A DNA stretch of 64,000 nucleotides, taken from contig OX457072.1 in NCBI GenBank assembly GCA_949752795.1, positions 3,534,001 through 3,598,000 of the forward strand, written 5' to 3'. Position 1 is the first letter of the stretch, and every line of letters begins with the position of its first letter. This document shows, in pieces, positions 36,516-48,035 of the stretch. The notes beneath the pieces are model-generated. The model ran no database searches. It worked only from the letters and a program-made list of their open reading frames with translations, and had not been told where the DNA came from. Source of the DNA: Hyperoodon ampullatus. Its lineage: Eukaryota > Chordata > Mammalia > Artiodactyla > Ziphiidae. Position numbers and translations under genes: made by a program.

Positions 36516-38171
36516 AAGAAAGAAGGAAGGAAGGAAGGAGTGTCAGAAAGGGAGGAATAATGAAAAACACAGTGGAATCCCAAGCTGGAAAAAACCTTAG
36601 CGATCACCTAATCTCAGTTCCCTCTGTAACAATCCTCAGATGTGTCCATTAAAAATTGTTTATATATTTGTTTACTTTCAAAATAGTTCAGCCCATGTAC
36701 AAGTGGTTTTATTTTCCCTTTCTGGGAAAGAGGGGGAAGTGATAAATTACATAGATAAGAAAGATGTTCCATAGATAAGAAAGGATGTTGAAATTTTGAT
36801 AAAGTACAGAAATATAAAATACTATTTTTATAGGGAAGAGAGAATAATAAAAATTATCATGAGACAGTGAGCAATCATTTAACTTCACTGATTTTTTCTC
36901 CTGAAGGAGGCCACTATAATCATTTCTTGCTATTCTGAGCATGTTATTTGTGCTGCTGCAGGTTTCTGTGCTTTTCTTTGTCAGTTTGAGCCATTCCTTG
37001 GTATGAAAGTGACAAGTGGTGGTGGTGGAAGCTGACAGAATGAGGTGCAGGGATGTGTCTTGCTCATTTTTTGGGTGGGGGTGGAGACAGAGCCTTCTTA
37101 CACGCATTTAGGTTTCTTCTGCTGTTTGCAGCATGAGTGAGTGGTTGCCATATCTGAAATGTATCTCAGAAAAAATCTAATCTCTACCACCCTCTTATAC
37201 CCCCTCTCCACCAAAAACAACCCACGTGTCTTAGGGCCACATCACACAAACACATTCCATGGCCGTCTACTTTAATCATGAAAGACTAGAGAACTTTTGT
37301 TTGTTTCTGTATTTGTGTTTCCTAGCTGTCCCAGTGAAAGGGAACTCCCTGGTGACCTGGGGGTATTGAAGTGAGCTTTTGCTGTGGCTGCATAATGTGT
37401 ATGGTGTTCTTGGGCAAGCAAGCTCCTGCTGTTGGCTTTTTGATTCCGTTCCTTTAATATCACCATGCCTCCCTCCAGGCTCGCTGCTCTAATACTCCCA
37501 CCTGTTCACTGGCTTTGGGGGGATGTTCACATCCTGATGTAAAACGTGGTTCACAGTCCTCAACCACTGGCCTTGGCTAGTTCATTCAGCTTCTTTTGCA
37601 GCACATGACGGGGTAGAAATTGAAGGATGGGCGCAGACACGTGCGTAGGCAGGTAGATAGAGGCACATGCAGAAGAAACTACGTGTGCCCTACAAATGAC
37701 TCTCATCTGAAGTAGCTAAAATCTATCCTGTTCTATTCATTAGAAATGGTCCATGAGGAAAGATCTGATGGCAATGTAAAACTAATTTTTAAAAAATCCC
37801 GTAGAAATGATGGCCACTGAAGGGAATTAAGAGTTAACAGTTTTGATGATTTCAAGTGTATAAGAATCTAAACCTGGAGCCATCTAGAGGGAGTTATTTT
37901 TAGTAGATATCTAGTGCTCAGAGGTCTCTGTGGCTTTCAGGGCCAGAGCATTGCTTTAGTCCAGTAGTTTCTGAAGGAAGAGAAATCATAGAAGAGACAT
38001 TCCATAGGTAGACTGAACAAAAGACAAGAATAGAGTATGATTTTTTAAATGTTAATTGGTCAGTCAATAAATCCTGGTTTGGTTGCAAGGATGAGAAATT
38101 CATTAAAGCTAATTTTAGAAATGGCAATTTTGAACGTGACTGTCATGGAATCCAGCTTTAAGAAATAAAGC
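36516..38171. other. Intron, no gene seen
   Basis: A GGAA-type purine run at about 36519-36540; otherwise nothing recognised. Confidence 0.45.
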
Positions 38172-38214
38172 TCAGGGTTTCCCTGGTGGCACAGTGGTTA
38201 AGAACCTGCCTGCT
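38172..38214 (+). mobile_element. SINE head fragment without body or tail
   Basis: Only the first 40-odd bases of a CHR-type SINE ('gggtttccctggtggcacag', 'tggttaagaacctgcctgc') are present, then the match stops abruptly. It lies about 80 bases upstream of the linker exon. Confidence 0.75.
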
Positions 38215-38296
38215 AAAGTCACACTTATTTTTTCTCCCACTTATAATGTCATCAGACAGATCTATCATTAACTGCACTTTGCTTTTATTTTTTCAG

Positions 38297-38341
38297 AAAT
38301 GCAAATAAATCATCAAGCTAAAATACAAGAGGAAGCAAATG
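38297..38341 (+). CDS. 45-base linker exon between PLAT domains
   Basis: A strong acceptor (run of T then CAG) precedes, and a near-consensus donor (atg|gtaagt) follows, a 45-base segment. In phase 1 it reads MQINHQAKIQEEAN, polar and charged as expected for an inter-domain linker, and it leaves one G that joins to 'aa' of exon A' to make a Glu codon. The other two frames contain stops. The phase match with A' and the quality of both splice sites are the evidence; the peptide is too short to place by similarity. A fragment of SINE head lies about 80 bases upstream. Confidence 0.55.
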
Positions 38342-39471
38342 GTAAGTGTTATTGCCACCCTTTGTCTTTTTAATTATCTGAAATAATTTATTTCTCTTTT
38401 AAGATTACCTGCCTTGTACAATTTTTAATATATTCTTATTGAGTTTAAACTATTGATTAAAAATACTTAAAATGAATCTAGAAACAGGTATTAAATTATA
38501 GCTTGATTTATAAAGAAACGAGCGTAAGCAACTTTAGCCACAAAAGCTTTTTCCCTTCAATAATTTAAATGTATGGGGAAATAATTATTTTTCAAAGAAT
38601 TAATTTCTATTAATATACATTTTTAACCACTAACTTTGCATATTGGTTTCTCAGTTTTGTTTTTAAGTCCTTTGAGATTAGCTTTTGCTATTAGATCCTC
38701 TTAAAATCAACTTGCAACTGTGTTATTAATATGTTTACACTTTAAAGCTTATCTGAATGAGGTAAATATGGATTCCTAATATGCATGTCAAGTCAACAAA
38801 CCTCTATGTTTTCAAAAATGTTTGTACTGTGTGTGGTAATTTGAAGCCAGGCAAGGTTTAATGCTAGCATTATTATACTCATAAAGTCCTGTACCGACTA
38901 GGATGGTTGCTGAGATGCAAGCATCATGTCCAAGCTGATAATTAGCATTTGCATTTATTGATATTAGAAATTGCATTTTGGCTTATATTTTACTTTATGT
39001 TTTTTAGTTATTTATAGAGAAAAGCCTGTGCATGTATTAATATGGACAGAATTGTATTAATGTTCTGGAATCACTTAGTAATTTTAAGGGGTCTCAAAAG
39101 GTCTGTGTCTTACAATAAGCCCTTAAGTAATAAAGCTTGAAATGACATTCTAAGTAGAAAATTATCCATTAATTCCAGAACTTGGCAGGGCATATATGAA
39201 TAATAGAGGCTAATAGTTTTAAACTGAAGATTCTAATTAAGGATGGAAATGTTGAAATTCCTTTGTTAATAATATTAACCATGTAATCAATATAAGTGTT
39301 ACCGAATATAGTGAAGTTACATTATACAGCAGAGGTGTTTACCTAGGAGTTTGGTAGATATAGTTTATCAGTGTTATTTTCGTTAAAATAAACTATTATA
39401 AGGTGGTTTTTCTGGTTATTATTTCTGTGGTTTTAGTTTTTTCTTATGGCCTCACTAAAATGTCTTCTTTT
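38342..39471. other. Intron, no gene seen
   Basis: Very A/T-rich, no repeat recognised. Confidence 0.45.
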
Positions 39472-39905
39472 TTTTTAACATCTTTATTGGAGTATAATTG
39501 CTTTACAATGGTGTGTTAGTTTCTGCTTTATAACAAAGTGAATCAGTTATATGTATACATATGTCCCCATATCTCCTCCCTCTTGACTCTTCTTCCCACC
39601 CCTCTAGGTGGTCAAAAAGCACCGAGCTGATCTCCCTGTGCTATGCGGCTGCTTCCCACTAGCTATCTATTTCACATTTGGTAGTGTATATAAGTCCATG
39701 CCACTCTCTCACTTCGTCCCAGCTTACCCTTCCCCCTCCCCATGTCCTCAAGTCCACTCTATACGTCTACGTCTTTATTCCTGTCCTGCCCCTAGTTTCT
39801 TCAGAACCTTTTATTTTTTTAAGATTCCCTATATATGTATTAGCATACGGTATTTGTTTTTCTCTTTCTGACTTACTTCACTCTGTATGACAGACTCTAG
39901 GTCTG
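39472..39905 (-). mobile_element. L1 3' end insertion
   Basis: Begins with a T run (A-tail in complement) then 'aacatctttattggagtata' and continues to 'ttcactctgtatgacagact'. Little diverged from the 16.6 kb copy. Confidence 0.85.
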
Positions 39906-40869
39906 TCTTTGTTTTTTACAGTACTAATGTGGATTAATCACAGACCTTAGTTTGTGAGACACTATCATTTGTCTGTGAATGATCCTCTTTTATTTTATTT
40001 CATTTTTAAATTCTGAAAAATATGATCTTTAATATGTCTTGGGATATTGTTACCGAATGTGGGGTCCGTGCTCCATTTCAGTATGATTCTAGAAATACAT
40101 TGATAGTCTTATAGTTAGGTGAATAAGCTAATTTATGGTGTGGCAAGAACCTTGAGAAGTTAGGAAGTCTAACCTGATGAGGCAGGGTTCCCTTGTGGTT
40201 AAGTGCTGAGGAGCAACCATGAACCTTAGATTTTGAAAGTATATGAAGCACATTTACATAATTCATCCCTTTTTATGTTGCTGCATAAAATATGCTATTT
40301 CAGTGTAATGGTAGAAGGAAAGGAAAAAGAAGGCATCAGCTGAGCTAATTTCATTTTGGGGTGATTAATAATAAGTACAATTAGGTACCACCACTAACTC
40401 TGTGCCATGTTTAATGAACTACCACAGTTATCTAAGACATATTTTCCAAAGCTTGACACCTTATAAACATAAATATAATTCTACAGGTAAAATCATTGCC
40501 CTAGTAAAACTGCATTTCTGAGTTAGACTGGACTTGGTCATGAGATAATATTTTTAATGTATATTGCTGGATTGAATTTTCTAACTTGCCAGTGCCTTCT
40601 GTGTAACGCTCTTATAGCTAGCCACTATACTAAACCCTCTTATTAATGCCAATAAGTTTATATTAATCCTATAATAATAAGTACATTTAAATTAATTCTA
40701 ATTCTAATAAATTTTCACAAGATACTTTTGAATGATCTGGAAAAACAGCCATATCACGTGTGAATAATCATGCACCTTTCCTTGTCCTAAGATGCTATCT
40801 AGGTCCCTGGTACAATGTGGAGAAGCAGTAATGGCAACATTAGTAGTGAACACATATAGGATTTGCTCT
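39906..40869. other. Intron, no gene seen
   Basis: A/T-rich, with stops in all frames. Confidence 0.45.
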
Positions 40870-41095
40870 GTCGGTGCTGAGTGTTTCAGATATATTCATT
40901 TATGTAATCATCACAATAACCCATGAAGTAGATAGTATCACTGCTCCGTTTTACAGGTGATGAAACTAAAGGACAGAGAAGCTTTTTGTTTGTTTGATTT
41001 TTTTAGCTTGCCTGAAGTCACACAGGTGGGAAATTGCAGATTTAGAATCTGAATCCGGATGGTTTGACTCCATAGCCTGTACTGTTCTTGCTTTA
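40870..41095 (-). mobile_element. MIR SINE, complement
   Basis: 'ccgttttacaggtgatgaaa', 'cctgaagtcacacaggtggg' and 'gaatctgaatccggatg' are the complement of the MIR core and 5' part. Confidence 0.75.
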
Positions 41096-41519
41096 AAGGA
41101 ACGCCTTCTAACTTCCCACAGACATTAAGAATGTGTGTGTTTATGTGTGTGTATATATCATCTATATCTTTGGATTTATTTTGTTGTGTTATTTTTCTAA
41201 CTTATGAGGCCATATTTTTGGATCTTTAGCTTTCAACATCATTCCAGCCCAAGTGAAAGGATGTTTTTAACTGTCAAGGGAGATTATTATCGTTACTGTT
41301 GTTACCCTTATTAATCTCTTTTCCACCTAGAACCTTTGTGGAGACAAATTGTGTTTCTGCTAAACCCCCTTTGCTGACAGTTATTTGCTGGCCCACCTCT
41401 CACCAAGGCTGCAGCCCCTTTGGGCTCACTTCCAAAGTTGCCAGGCCGACCTGCTCCCACCTGCTCGGGAGCCCAGCCCGGGACCTCAACACCTCCACAA
41501 CAGCTCAGCCAGGCTTTCC
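41096..41519. other. Intron, no gene seen
   Basis: No supported feature. Confidence 0.4.
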
Positions 41520-41728
41520 TTTTTTTTTTTTTTTTTTAATTTTATTTATTTTATTATTTACTTGGTTGCACCAGCTCCTTAGTTGCAGCGTGTGGGCTCC
41601 TTAGTTGTGGCATGCGAACTCTTAGTTGCGGCATGCATGTGGGATCTAGTTCCCTGACCAGGGATCGAACCCGGGCCCCCTGCACTGGGAGCGCGGAGTC
41701 TTACCCACTGCGCCACCAGGGAAGTCCC
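41520..41728 (-). mobile_element. CHR-type SINE, complement
   Basis: T run at 41520, repeated 'ccttagttg' units, 'gaccagggatcgaaccc' and the end 'cgccaccagggaagtccc' (complement of the SINE head). Confidence 0.88.
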
Positions 41729-43184
41729 TAGCCATCTTGATTTCAACTGTGCTCACCCCTTGGTTTCTGCCTATGGCCCCTTTTATCGTTATTGTTATTT
41801 GGCCCTGGGGATTTTTTCTTAACTTCCTTGGGAATGAAATAATGAACTAAAAAGTTTGGGGTTTTGAGTTTTTTTGTGTGTTTGTTTTTGCCATTTATTT
41901 GGAATCTAATGGTGTTACAGTGCGGGGGTGGGGGGGCTGGTAAAAATCTCATCCCAGGAAACTGGCTCAGAAGTATTAGAAACTGGTCTTAAGTCAAGCA
42001 GTTAGTGAAAGAAAGAACTCAGCACTTAACCATTACACAAAACTGCTTTACTCTAAATGACTCTGCTTCCTACACGCCCTCAAGGGTTTCTGACTTGAGG
42101 GACTGTAACACTCTTGGAGCAGTTACTCCTTTGTTTACAGGCAATGCCAACTCTTTGTAACATGATTATTAGCAACTTGGTGGATTATCTGTGGTAAATA
42201 GATTAAAATATTTCCTGTCTTCGTGATTCTATTTTCCATATATGCTTACTGGCCTCACAACCCACATGGCATCTGCTCTGGGGAAGAAACTGAAATTTCA
42301 TTATTAGCCTCAGCTAGACATAATTAAGAACATAAACTATCCTATGAAATCCTCCTGCATCCCGAATTTAATGTCGATGGCTTGGGGTTGCCCCCTGCTC
42401 CGATCACTTATGGCACAGTGTTCAGTGGCTGTGTGGACAGTAATGAGCTCCTGCGCCAGAACCTTCTGCCCGTGTTAGTCTGGCTTCCCGGAGACAAGGA
42501 CACACCGGGGGTGCCTGGGAACCGGTGGGGGGTGGTTAGGGGCCAGCGTTGCAGAGAAGTGCCCACAGTGTGTGCAGCGGACGTGCCAGCAAAGCTGCCT
42601 CTGGGCTTGCCTCACCGGCCCTGACACGCACAGCCTGCCACCGGGTCATCCAAGTCCAGGGACTAACGGGCAGGAGGCGGCCGTGTGTGAACAGGTGTGG
42701 AGCCCGAGGAGGAAGAGGGGAGCCTAGCGCACTCTCCCCAGCAGAGGCCGGATGTTTGCTGGGACTTGCTGTTCGGTGCCCGGAACCTTCGGCCTGGGTC
42801 TCAGGAAGAGCTACGTGAGCAGCCAGGAAGAGGCCACAGGGCTTCCCAGGCCCCTGCTTGGCTTTCACCTCATTTTCTCCTGCCATTAAATAACGAGTGT
42901 TTGGCTAGTCATTCATGTGCCACTGATTCTAGAATATTGGTCCACGCCTTTCCCTGACTGAGACAAAAAGCCCATAATTCAACACAGTAATTGAATGGAA
43001 TGGATTTGACATTAGCACAGAAATACCGTGATCTCAGCATCTTCAGAGTATCCAACAGCTATGCAGACACATTGCCACAAAGAGCCTACTTTCAACCAGT
43101 TTGTGTTTAGAGATAATTCACAGATAGCCTAGTACGGTTTGGGGTGAAATAAATTCATCAAGTGGTTCTTACTTCATCTGAGGC
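41729..43184. other. Intron, no gene seen
   Basis: 42480-42860 is GC-rich with frames on both strands; no protein signal. Confidence 0.45.
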
Positions 43185-43405
43185 AAGGTTTCTCAACGTT
43201 GAGACTGTTGACATTTGGGGCTGGATCATTCTTTGTTGTGGAGACTGTCAAATATATCGTAGGATGTTTAGCAGCAGCCCTGGACTCCACCCACTCCATG
43301 CTAATAACGTTCAACCCCAGTTGTGCCCATAAAAAATGTCTCCAGGCATCACCAGATGTCCCCTGGAGGCAAACTCAGCCCCCTGTCGGGATCCACTGAA
43401 CTAGA
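43185..43405. mobile_element. Short hAT-type DNA transposon (MITE)
   Basis: 'ggtttctcaacgttgagact', 'gtaggatgtttagcagcagc' and 'aaaatgtctccaggcatcac' with roughly inverted ends are a common mammalian short DNA transposon. Confidence 0.65.
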
Positions 43406-43489
43406 GAATAGTGGTTCTGTTGGAAAAGGGGGCTGAGGGGTGTTGGAAGGGGGCAGACTGCATCTGCTACAAATGTCTGCAGTTATAAC

Positions 43490-44035
43490 ATGTCCTGGCC
43501 CATATACTCTTCCAGAACCTTGCCAATTCCTCATCAGAAGGTGGAGTCACCTGGGCAGACTTTTAAGCCTCCCTCAGCTAAGCGTGTGGGGCAGCGGTTA
43601 CGCCATGTGACGTTCCTGCTGTGCACTGCAGGTCCTGAAAGGCGATGCTGCTTCTGCCTGGCTTTGCCTCTCTCTCTGGGGATGTGTGGAACCCAGCCCC
43701 CATGCTATGGGGGGACCGAGACCACATGGAGAGGTCTGCTTGCGGAGACACAGAGGCTGTTGCCCTGAGCCCTGGAGGAGCGTCCAGTCATGTAAGAGCC
43801 ATCCTGGAAGCAGATGCCCCCGCCTGCAATGGAGCCACCCCAGCTGACACCGTGTGGAGCAGAGAAGAGCCTTCGCTGCCAAGCTTGACCCAAGCTGCAG
43901 ACTCGTTGGCAAAAGCAGCAATCATTGTTGTCTTACGGCATTAAGTTTAGGGTGGTTTGCTGCACAGCAATCGATGACCACAGCAGCAGACCTGGTAGAG
44001 GGTATAGCTCACATAGACGTGCATACCTCAGTCAA
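43490..44035 (+). mobile_element. LTR-like ancient repeat (MLT1/MaLR type)
   Basis: 'gaccgagaccacatggagag', 'gccatcctggaagcagatgc', 'ccccagctgacaccgtgtgg' and 'tgtcttacggcattaagttt' keep the order of MLT1-type LTRs. The open frames inside are by-products. Confidence 0.6.
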
Positions 44036-44524
44036 GACTTGACTTCTGCGTAAAATGAAGGTCATGGGTTGCTGTGCTAGTGACTGGCGTACAGTGATGT
44101 GCTTCTGAAGGTAGGTTTGGACCTAGTGAATTGCTCGGCGATCAGAACACAAAGTACTTGAGAATTGTTAACAAATACCCACAGGGAGGCCTCTAGGCCA
44201 GCCAGAGGGAGGTGGTGGTGAGCAGAGGTGGAGGGGCACGGGGAGGGTTAGCGGCGAGTGTAAGTCTGAGGAGGTTTGTGATAGGACGAGGAAGAAACGC
44301 CTCTGACGAGAAGCCGGAATCCAGGCTGAGGCTGGTCCCAGGGAACCTGGGCACCTGACAGGAACTTGCCTTTTAACTGTGATGCTGTCTTCCCTGCCAA
44401 GGATCAAGGTTTGAAGTGGAGCTGAATATACTACCCAGAGGGCCAGGGGATTCGTGGTAAACTGCCCTAGAAAACAGTCATTCTATCTGAATAGTGACAT
44501 GTAACAGGTTCTAGCATGCAGAGA
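44036..44524. other. No gene seen
   Basis: No supported feature. Confidence 0.4.
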
Positions 44525-44765
44525 GGCTACTGAGCATCTTGGTTAATAGTGTGGATTCTAAATCTTGATGGCACCACTTAATCCCTGCATGGCTTGGGTA
44601 AATCACTGTACTTCCCTGTGTCTCGGTTCCTTCTTATGAAACGAAGACAATAATAGAAACGATCAGGCTGCTGTGAAGATTAGGTAAAATTATATCTATA
44701 AAGCACTAACACAGACCCTGGTGCATCTTATGTATGCAGTAGATGCTCATTTTTAAACTCATTTC
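44525..44765 (+). mobile_element. MIR SINE
   Basis: 'gcttgggtaaatcactgtac', 'tctcggttccttcttatgaa', tail 'gcagtagatgctcattttt'. Confidence 0.75.
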
Positions 44766-45669
44766 CCTGGTGATGAGATGTATCATGGGTCTTGAGCATC
44801 TGGCAGCAGCCCCACTGGACCAGACTCTGGGCTGGGGAGGGGAGCAGGCTGCACCGCTGTGCACGGTCTCTGGTGCTGCTTCTCCATTTAGAACTGGGGT
44901 GTCCCTCACCGCAGCAATACTTACTGAACAGAACCAAAGAAACGACAAAAGAATCACCCTAATCCAATATCAATAGGAACTATATAATGGAGTCACTGCT
45001 GATAGTGTTCTCTGGTTGTTTTCCGGACTTAAAGTGGAGAATATTAAGCATTGTTTGAAACCATTTTATTCTAGGAAGCATAACTGTTTCTAATTCAGAA
45101 TCAAATTTTTCCCAACTCCTGTGGTAGTCATCATGTAATTTCTCTATTGCTTTACATGTATAATAGGATTAATAATATTTGTCTCTTGGAAGAATGAAAA
45201 TATTTGTAAAGTACTTAAAAATTTCAAAGAAATCTCATGATCCTCTTATGATGTTGTGTTTTGAAGGACTTGTGCGTTTATATACATAGAACTGTTTGGA
45301 GATAAAATTATCAAAATTAGAATAAAGTGATAATTTGTCTTATTTACAATATCTTTGCCAATCTTATTGAAATGTATTTACTTACCCTTCAAAATTTGGG
45401 TCATACGAGGTCAATATTGTTTCTATTATCTTTGTGCTAATAACAAGACCAATTATGAGGTAAATAACAATGTCCTTGTCCTTTGTACAAAAAAAATATC
45501 ACTAATGACATATCCTCAGAAAGACTTGTTCTTTGTTAATTGAGAACTATTTTTATGTTGTGCTGAAACATTACTAATAATACCTTGAATGCCCTTCCTC
45601 ACCCATGAGGTCTTTACTTTTCAAAATACTTCTTAACAGATCCCCACATGTTGTATGCATCTTTCACTC
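44766..45669. other. Intron, no gene seen
   Basis: A/T-rich from about 45000 on. Confidence 0.45.
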
Positions 45670-46090
45670 ATTCTTCATCTGAGAGGCTACCGTGTGCTGG
45701 TGTTGTGCTAGGCGTTGGGGACACAGGGACATTTAAGATAGAAACGTGCCCTTCAGAGCATGGGAGGCATGGAGAGGTGGCGTTAATTTACATGTCTAAG
45801 GGCTGAAGTGTGCCCGGGTCCAGGAGAGCAGGGGCAGGTTTCATTCTCGTGACTGGGAAGGGAGTCTGGAAACGCTCCTTAGAGGGGGCGACCTTGAGCT
45901 GAGCCCGGGGTCAAAGGTGTTCACGGGGGTGGGGGCTGTCGGGGGGAGGAGAAGAGGTAGGGGAGGGAAAACCTGGCTGAGCCTGGAGGCGGGAAGGGGC
46001 CCTCTGGATGGCTGGAGGGTGGAGCAAAGCAAAGCCGACCTGTGAGAGGGGCCTCGGGGTCGGAGGCTGCTTTCGGGGGTGCTGCGGCTC
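45670..46090. mobile_element. Ancient GC-rich repeat, probably L2-derived
   Basis: 'gtgctaggcgttggggacac' and 'gaccttgagctgagcccggg' resemble old L2-type words; strongly diverged. Confidence 0.3.
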
Positions 46091-47149
46091 GGCGGGTATC
46101 AGTATCACCAGCAGAGTTGAGTTAAGCATTTCACAGGCTCGCCGATCTGTAAGTAAGGTCAAAATACCACTGTGGAAGTAAAGATGGGGAAAGGCCCCTC
46201 TCAGGGAGCCAAGGGACGGTGGCTGGAAGGAATTCTTGGATTCACCACCTGGCGTCTGGGGGACCCTCCCCTGGGGGCTTCGGGGTGGAGGCGGATCTGT
46301 TTAACTTCAGGGCCTGCAGTTCTTTCTCTTCCATCTCCCCTGCGCCAACGCTCCCCTCCACCTAGCAGGCGCTGCGCAAGCATCTCTGTGGCAGCGTGGT
46401 ACCTGTCTTCATAGGCTGACCCCACCTTCCCTTCCCATAACCAGGCCCACGGAGGTGCATCTGCACAGGTGCACTGGGTTTTGTTACCTTCACTGCATCT
46501 CCCTGTGATGCTTGGGTACGTGTCAGGGGCATGTGCTGCTGTGTGTGTGTCATCAAGCAAAGTGTGCCAGTCCCATAGTTTTTACTGTGCTTTGTGTGAC
46601 TTCATGGCAGGCAGCTTGAAGACTTTTCCCTCAGTATGTGAAAAAGCAAGTACATGGTAAGAGCTTAATTTACACGCATCCTCCCTGCGTTTCTTTGAGT
46701 ATTCATTCAGTGGAGAGCTGCCAAGTCACTGAAACCACGTCTAGACGCAGAAGTTTCTATATTCAACCACAGGGGCAATTTTCTGAGCCACAAAGTCAAG
46801 TCCATGAACCCCTGTAACAGAATGCACAGAATAAGGTAAAGATGAAATGCTCGGATCTAAGAAAGGGCTTTGAACTTCACCAGCTACAGGGACTTTGTTC
46901 ACCAAAATAACTGGCTCATGCCTTCCTGAAGATAAATCTCCAATTAGTAAGAAAATTTGGAGAGGAAAAAGTTAACAGCAGGCCTGCAGTCTATTTTTTT
47001 TTTCCCCTTTACCTGGGAAATGAAAGGGATGCCTCAGTCAAATCCCCTGCATACATGCTAACAATCAGACCTCTGGGAGAAAACACAAACGGTATCTGTA
47101 AGTAAAAAGATAATTGAGAGCTCCTGCCTGTGAAATGGCCTCAACAGCT
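46091..47149. other. Intron, no gene seen
   Basis: Frames at 46172-46560 overlap on both strands; no domain. Confidence 0.4.
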
Positions 47150-47335
47150 GCTCCAGTTTTCTCTGCACAAGAAAACACCCCAAAACTTAGTGGCTCGAAA
47201 CAGTGATTTATTGTTATCTTTTATTTGTTATCTTTCAGTAGATTGATGTGGCTCAGTTAAGTGGGTTCACCTAGGTGAATCTCCTGTGATATCAGCCCGA
47301 TAGTTCTGCAGCATGCTTATCTGAAGTGCCGCTGC
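47150..47335 (+). mobile_element. LTR-like ancient repeat, same type as 33398
   Basis: 'acttagtggctcgaaacagt' followed by 'gatttattgttatctt' matches the pattern at 33440. Confidence 0.5.
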
Positions 47336-47799
47336 GGGTGCTCACCTGTAGTTACCTACCTGCCTGAAGCCTCACTGGGTGCCTCCGGGGGCAGAAGAGA
47401 GAGCGTTCTGACAGGCCCAGGCTGACTTGGACTCGCAAGTCCCAGAATGTCAAGGGCCAAGGGCAACCCAGACTCACGGGGAGGGAAATAGACTCCACCT
47501 CTTTACAGAGTGGTAGGGTGGTCACATTGCAGAAGAACAAGTGGGTTGGGAGTTGTCAGCGAGGACTTCTCTAAATCATGCAGCATGACACAGCAGGATA
47601 CGCCTGGTTTGTCCAGGCTGCCTGTTGTAAATAAACCTGGTGTTTGTGGATTGGGGCATGCTTGGAAACTGTTACGTGAGCTGGGAAATCAGTGGGGCGT
47701 GATTGTTCTGCATTGCCTTGTTTATATCCCACATGTCCAACCTGAACCAGCACATGTTCTAGTGCAGGCTGGAGAGGACCTTTTTGAGTTGTATTGGTC
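47336..47799. other. No gene seen
   Basis: No supported feature. Confidence 0.4.
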
Positions 47800-48035
47800 A
47801 TCTAGGGCAGGCGTCAGAGAACTTTTATGATAAAGAGCCAATTAATATGCATCTTAGGCTTTGCAAGCCGTGTGGTCTCTGTGGCAGCTACTCAACCCTG
47901 CCATGAAGCACAGGAGCTCCCACGGACAATCCATAAACAAACGAGGGTGCTGGTTCCAGTGACACTTTAATTACAAAAACAGGAAGCAGGTTGGATTTGG
48001 CCAGTGGGCCATAATTTGCCAACCCTGGTCTATGA
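47800..48035. mobile_element. Short hAT-type DNA transposon
   Basis: 'cttaggctttgcaagccgtg', 'ggtctctgtggcagctactc', 'ctttaattacaaaaacagg' and the end 'aatttgccaaccctgg' are a common mammalian hAT MITE. Confidence 0.7.

Noticed and set aside
43490..43944. Several overlapping frames on both strands
   Set aside because: They fall in an LTR-like ancient repeat.
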